Source: Cellulophaga sp. F20128
GTDB taxonomy: Bacteria > Bacteroidota > Bacteroidia > Flavobacteriales > Flavobacteriaceae
DNA: 64,000 nt
NCBI RefSeq assembly: GCF_023015805.1
Contig: NZ_JALKBA010000002.1
Coordinates: 124,001 to 188,000, forward strand
Direction: 5' to 3'
Position numbers and translations under genes: made by a program. Below the pieces are notes generated by a model. It saw only the letters and a program-made list of their open reading frames with translations. It had not been told where the DNA came from and did not search any database. Below, piece after piece: positions 61,787 to 64,000 of the stretch (positions within the stretch are counted from its first letter, which is position 1; each line of letters opens with the position of its first letter).

Positions 61787-63715
61787 ATGTTGAAAAGTAA
61801 GATAGATAAAGCCACTGGTTTTGAGAAAAGATTCGAAAATATTAATACCGTTGTTTTTGAAGATTCTTCTACGGCCTCTAAAGCAGTTGCAAAAGCAATT
61901 GCAGATTTAATTCAATCAAAGCAAAAATCTAATAAATCTTGCGTTTTGGGCTTGGCAACTGGTTCTACACCGAAAGGGTTGTATACAGAATTAGTAAGGT
62001 TGCACAAAGAGGAGGGATTGAGCTTTAAAAATGTGATTACATTTAACTTGGACGAATATTATCCAATGGAGCCAGACTCTATGCATAGTTATGTGCGCTT
62101 TATGAAGGAGCTGCTGATGGATCAAGTAGATATATTGCCAGAGAATTATCACATTCCAGATGGAACCTTACCGAAGAGTAAAATCTCAAAATATTGTAGT
62201 GATTATGAAGCCAAAATTGAAGCTGCAGGAGGGTTAGATTTACAAATATTAGGTATTGGTGGTAATGGGCATATTGGATTTAATGAATCCGGTTCCTTAC
62301 AAAACTCAAAAACTAGGTTGGTAGCATTAGATCATATTACTAGAGTAGCTGCAAGTAAGGATTTTTCTGGATTAAGCAATACCCCTAGAACTGCAATTAC
62401 CCTTGGTGTAAAGAAAATTATGGAAGCCAAGCGTGTTATTTTAATGGCTTGGGGAGAAGGAAAAGCAAATATAATTAATCAGTCTGTAGAAGGGGAGGTT
62501 ACTAATAAAGTGCCAGCGTCATTTTTACAAGAACACAATAATGCTGTTTTTGTACTAGACAAAGAGGCGTCTTCAAAACTAACAAGGATTAACACACCTT
62601 GGTTGGTAGAGCAAGTAGAATGGACAGATAAACTCATTCGCAAAGCAGTATTAGCATTGGCATTACATTTAAAGAAGCCAGTTTTAATGCTTACGGATGC
62701 AGATTATATAGAAAATGGTATGAGTGATTTGTTGGCAGATTCAGGTCCGGCCTATGATATCAATATTAAAATATTTAATAAACTACAAAATACCATTACA
62801 GGTTGGCCAGGAGGTAAACCCAATGCAGATGATAGTAATAGACCAGAAAGAGCGGCTCCGGCTAAAAAAAGAATATTATTATTTAGTCCACACCCAGATG
62901 ATGATATCATTAGTATGGGAGGTACTTTTATAAGATTACAAGAACAAGGGCATGAAGTGCATGTGGCTTATCAAACATCAGGAAATATAGCGGTTGCAGA
63001 TGATGAAGCATTGCGATTTGCAAGTTTTGTATGCGATTACAATGAGAAATTTGGGATTGAAAGTGGCCAAGCTATAGATATTTATACTAAGGCTGCTAAA
63101 TTTCTTGCAAATAAAAAAGCTAGTGAAATAGATACCCCAGAAGTTAGATATATTAAAGGTTTAATACGAAAAGGGGAAGCGAGAGCAACAAGTCATTATG
63201 TGGGTCTAAAAGATGAACAAATTCATTTTATGAATTTACCGTTTTATGAAACGGGGAAGATTGAGAAAAACCCGGTAGGTGAAGAAGATATAAAACTAAC
63301 TATGGACCTTATAGAAAAGGTAAAGCCTCATCAAATTTACGCTGCTGGTGATTTGGCTGATCCGCACGGAACCCACAAAGTTTGTTTGGATGCAATTTTT
63401 GAATCGGTAACGCGACTAAAACCAGAACCTTTTATGAAAGATTGTTGGGTTTGGTTGTATAGAGGAGCATGGCAAGAATGGGGTATAGATGAAATTGAAA
63501 TGGCAGTACCAATGGGGCCAGACCAAGTTTTGGAGAAAAGACGTGGAATCTTTAAGCATCAATCTCAAAAAGATGGTGTGGTTTTTCAAGGAGCAGATAG
63601 TCGAGAATTTTGGCAACGTGCAGAGGACAGAAACAGAGAAACTGCAGATATATATGACCAATTGGGCATGTCTCGTTACGCCGCAATGGAAGCGTTCGTG
63701 AGATGGCACTTTTAA
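61787..63715 (+). CDS. nagB: Glucosamine-6-phosphate deaminase fused to a PIG-L deacetylase-like domain
   Basis: A 642-residue cytoplasmic protein. Residues about 20-290 are NagB-like: LATGSTPKGLY near 57-67, FNLDEYYP near 86-93 with the catalytic Asp, and GIGGNGHIGFNE near 157-168. Residues about 360-640 are a PIG-L/LmbE domain with the zinc-binding HPDDD near 368-372 and a second His in LADPHGTH near 524-531. NagB turns glucosamine 6-phosphate into fructose 6-phosphate and ammonia; PIG-L domains deacetylate GlcNAc derivatives. This long form is known in Bacteroidota. The combination suggests sequential deacetylation and deamination, which is inference. Confidence 0.9.
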   Translation: MLKSKIDKATGFEKRFENINTVVFEDSSTASKAVAKAIADLIQSKQKSNKSCVLGLATGSTPKGLYTELVRLHKEEGLSFKNVITFNLDEYYPMEPDSMHSYVRFMKELLMDQVDILPENYHIPDGTLPKSKISKYCSDYEAKIEAAGGLDLQILGIGGNGHIGFNESGSLQNSKTRLVALDHITRVAASKDFSGLSNTPRTAITLGVKKIMEAKRVILMAWGEGKANIINQSVEGEVTNKVPASFLQEHNNAVFVLDKEASSKLTRINTPWLVEQVEWTDKLIRKAVLALALHLKKPVLMLTDADYIENGMSDLLADSGPAYDINIKIFNKLQNTITGWPGGKPNADDSNRPERAAPAKKRILLFSPHPDDDIISMGGTFIRLQEQGHEVHVAYQTSGNIAVADDEALRFASFVCDYNEKFGIESGQAIDIYTKAAKFLANKKASEIDTPEVRYIKGLIRKGEARATSHYVGLKDEQIHFMNLPFYETGKIEKNPVGEEDIKLTMDLIEKVKPHQIYAAGDLADPHGTHKVCLDAIFESVTRLKPEPFMKDCWVWLYRGAWQEWGIDEIEMAVPMGPDQVLEKRRGIFKHQSQKDGVVFQGADSREFWQRAEDRNRETADIYDQLGMSRYAAMEAFVRWHF

Positions 63716-63730
63716 TAGTAAAGACAAGTA

Positions 63731-63770
63731 AAAAAAGCGAAGGATTTTAATTCTTCGCTTTTTTTTATCG
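63731..63770. terminator. Bidirectional terminator between nagB and the stress-protein gene
   Basis: AAAAAAGCGAAG and CTTCGCTTTTTT form a perfect 12-bp stem with a 10-base loop, with T-runs in both directions. It serves the convergent genes on either side. Confidence 0.85.
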
Positions 63771-63775
63771 TTAAA

Positions 63776-64000
63776 TTAACAAGGCAATACTAATAAAGGG
63801 ATTTTAGTGTGGTAGGCCATATTCTTCTTTATGGGTTCTTGTAATAAGTCCTCTAAGTAACTCCGGTTATTGTATATTAACAGAAGCATATCAATAGTGT
63901 GATCCTTTATAAAACTACTTATAATTTCCGATTTGTTGGAGTAAGAGGGTAGAAAATGAAGCTTTAATGTTGCTGATTCCAAGCAATGCTGTAGAATTTT
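63776..64000 (-). CDS. Universal stress protein (UspA) family, C-terminal fragment
   Basis: Seventy-four codons plus stop of a gene that continues past the right edge. The visible part ends as a Usp fold usually does: IISSFIKDHTIDMLLLIYNN (strand 4 region), then a basic linker and IPLLVLP as the last strand. The ATP-binding GxxGxxxxS signature is not clearly present in the fragment, which suggests a non-ATP-binding subtype, but the upstream half cannot be seen. Confidence 0.65.
   Translation of the reverse strand, partial: KILQHCLESATLKLHFLPSYSNKSEIISSFIKDHTIDMLLLIYNNRSYLEDLLQEPIKKNMAYHTKIPLLVLPC

Noticed and set aside
1-64000. CRISPR arrays, insertion sequences, toxin-antitoxin or phage-defence genes
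   Set aside because: No regularly spaced repeats, transposase motifs or known defence domains were seen on either strand.

Overview
The window looks like a chromosomal segment of a marine member of the Flavobacteriaceae (Bacteroidota). The evidence is AT-rich DNA, gliding-motility genes gldB and gldC, the Bacteroidota -7 promoter motif TAnnTTTG in front of many genes, few Shine-Dalgarno sites, a flavobacterial FtsZ with a long tail, NhaD, and numerous lipoproteins and carbohydrate-active enzymes. There are no insertion sequences, phage genes, CRISPR arrays or rRNA genes. Two tRNA genes are present: Arg(UCG) and Val(UAC).

Layout. 1-8 kb: the start of a response-regulator gene running off the left edge, nadE, the divergent gldBC pair, a TonB-dependent receptor locus with a lipoprotein and a His/Cys-containing small exported protein (probably metal uptake), engB and an alpha/beta hydrolase. 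8-24 kb: a complete flavobacterial dcw operon for peptidoglycan precursor synthesis and division (mraZ, rsmH, ftsL, ftsI, murE, mraY, murD, ftsW, murG, murC, ftsQ, ftsA, ftsZ), with three 10-bp-spaced MraZ boxes at its promoter, followed by a yqeY-like gene and tRNA-Arg. 24-42 kb: a KDG kinase/KDPG aldolase pair, ypdA, rpe, a cold-shock gene, gltDB, an acyl-CoA dehydrogenase, an amino-acid dehydrogenase, nhaD, an exbB-exbD-tonB operon, folC and tRNA-Val.

42.5-61 kb is the accessory part: an AraC-type regulator divergent from a co-directional block of nine genes. These encode two paralogous lipoproteins of a (to me) unassigned glycosidase-like family, GH31, a GH92 carrying a rhamnogalacturonan-lyase-type N-terminal module, a GH95-like protein, a sodium/solute symporter, a RhaM-like mutarotase with an export signal, an aldo/keto reductase and an enolase-superfamily protein. 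Together they look like a SusC/SusD-less system that trims a glycan in the periplasm, imports a sugar with sodium and oxidises it by a non-phosphorylative route. The sugar cannot be identified from sequence; L-fucose, L-galactose or L-rhamnose are the best guesses. 61.8-64 kb: a NagB-PIG-L fusion and the 3' end of a universal-stress-protein gene.

The most novel-looking material is the 43.8-61.1 kb cluster, especially the paired unassigned lipoproteins, the GH92 fusion, the exported mutarotase and the atypical enolase-superfamily enzyme. Smaller points of interest are a receiver domain with Glu at the expected phospho-Asp site and the MraZ operator.
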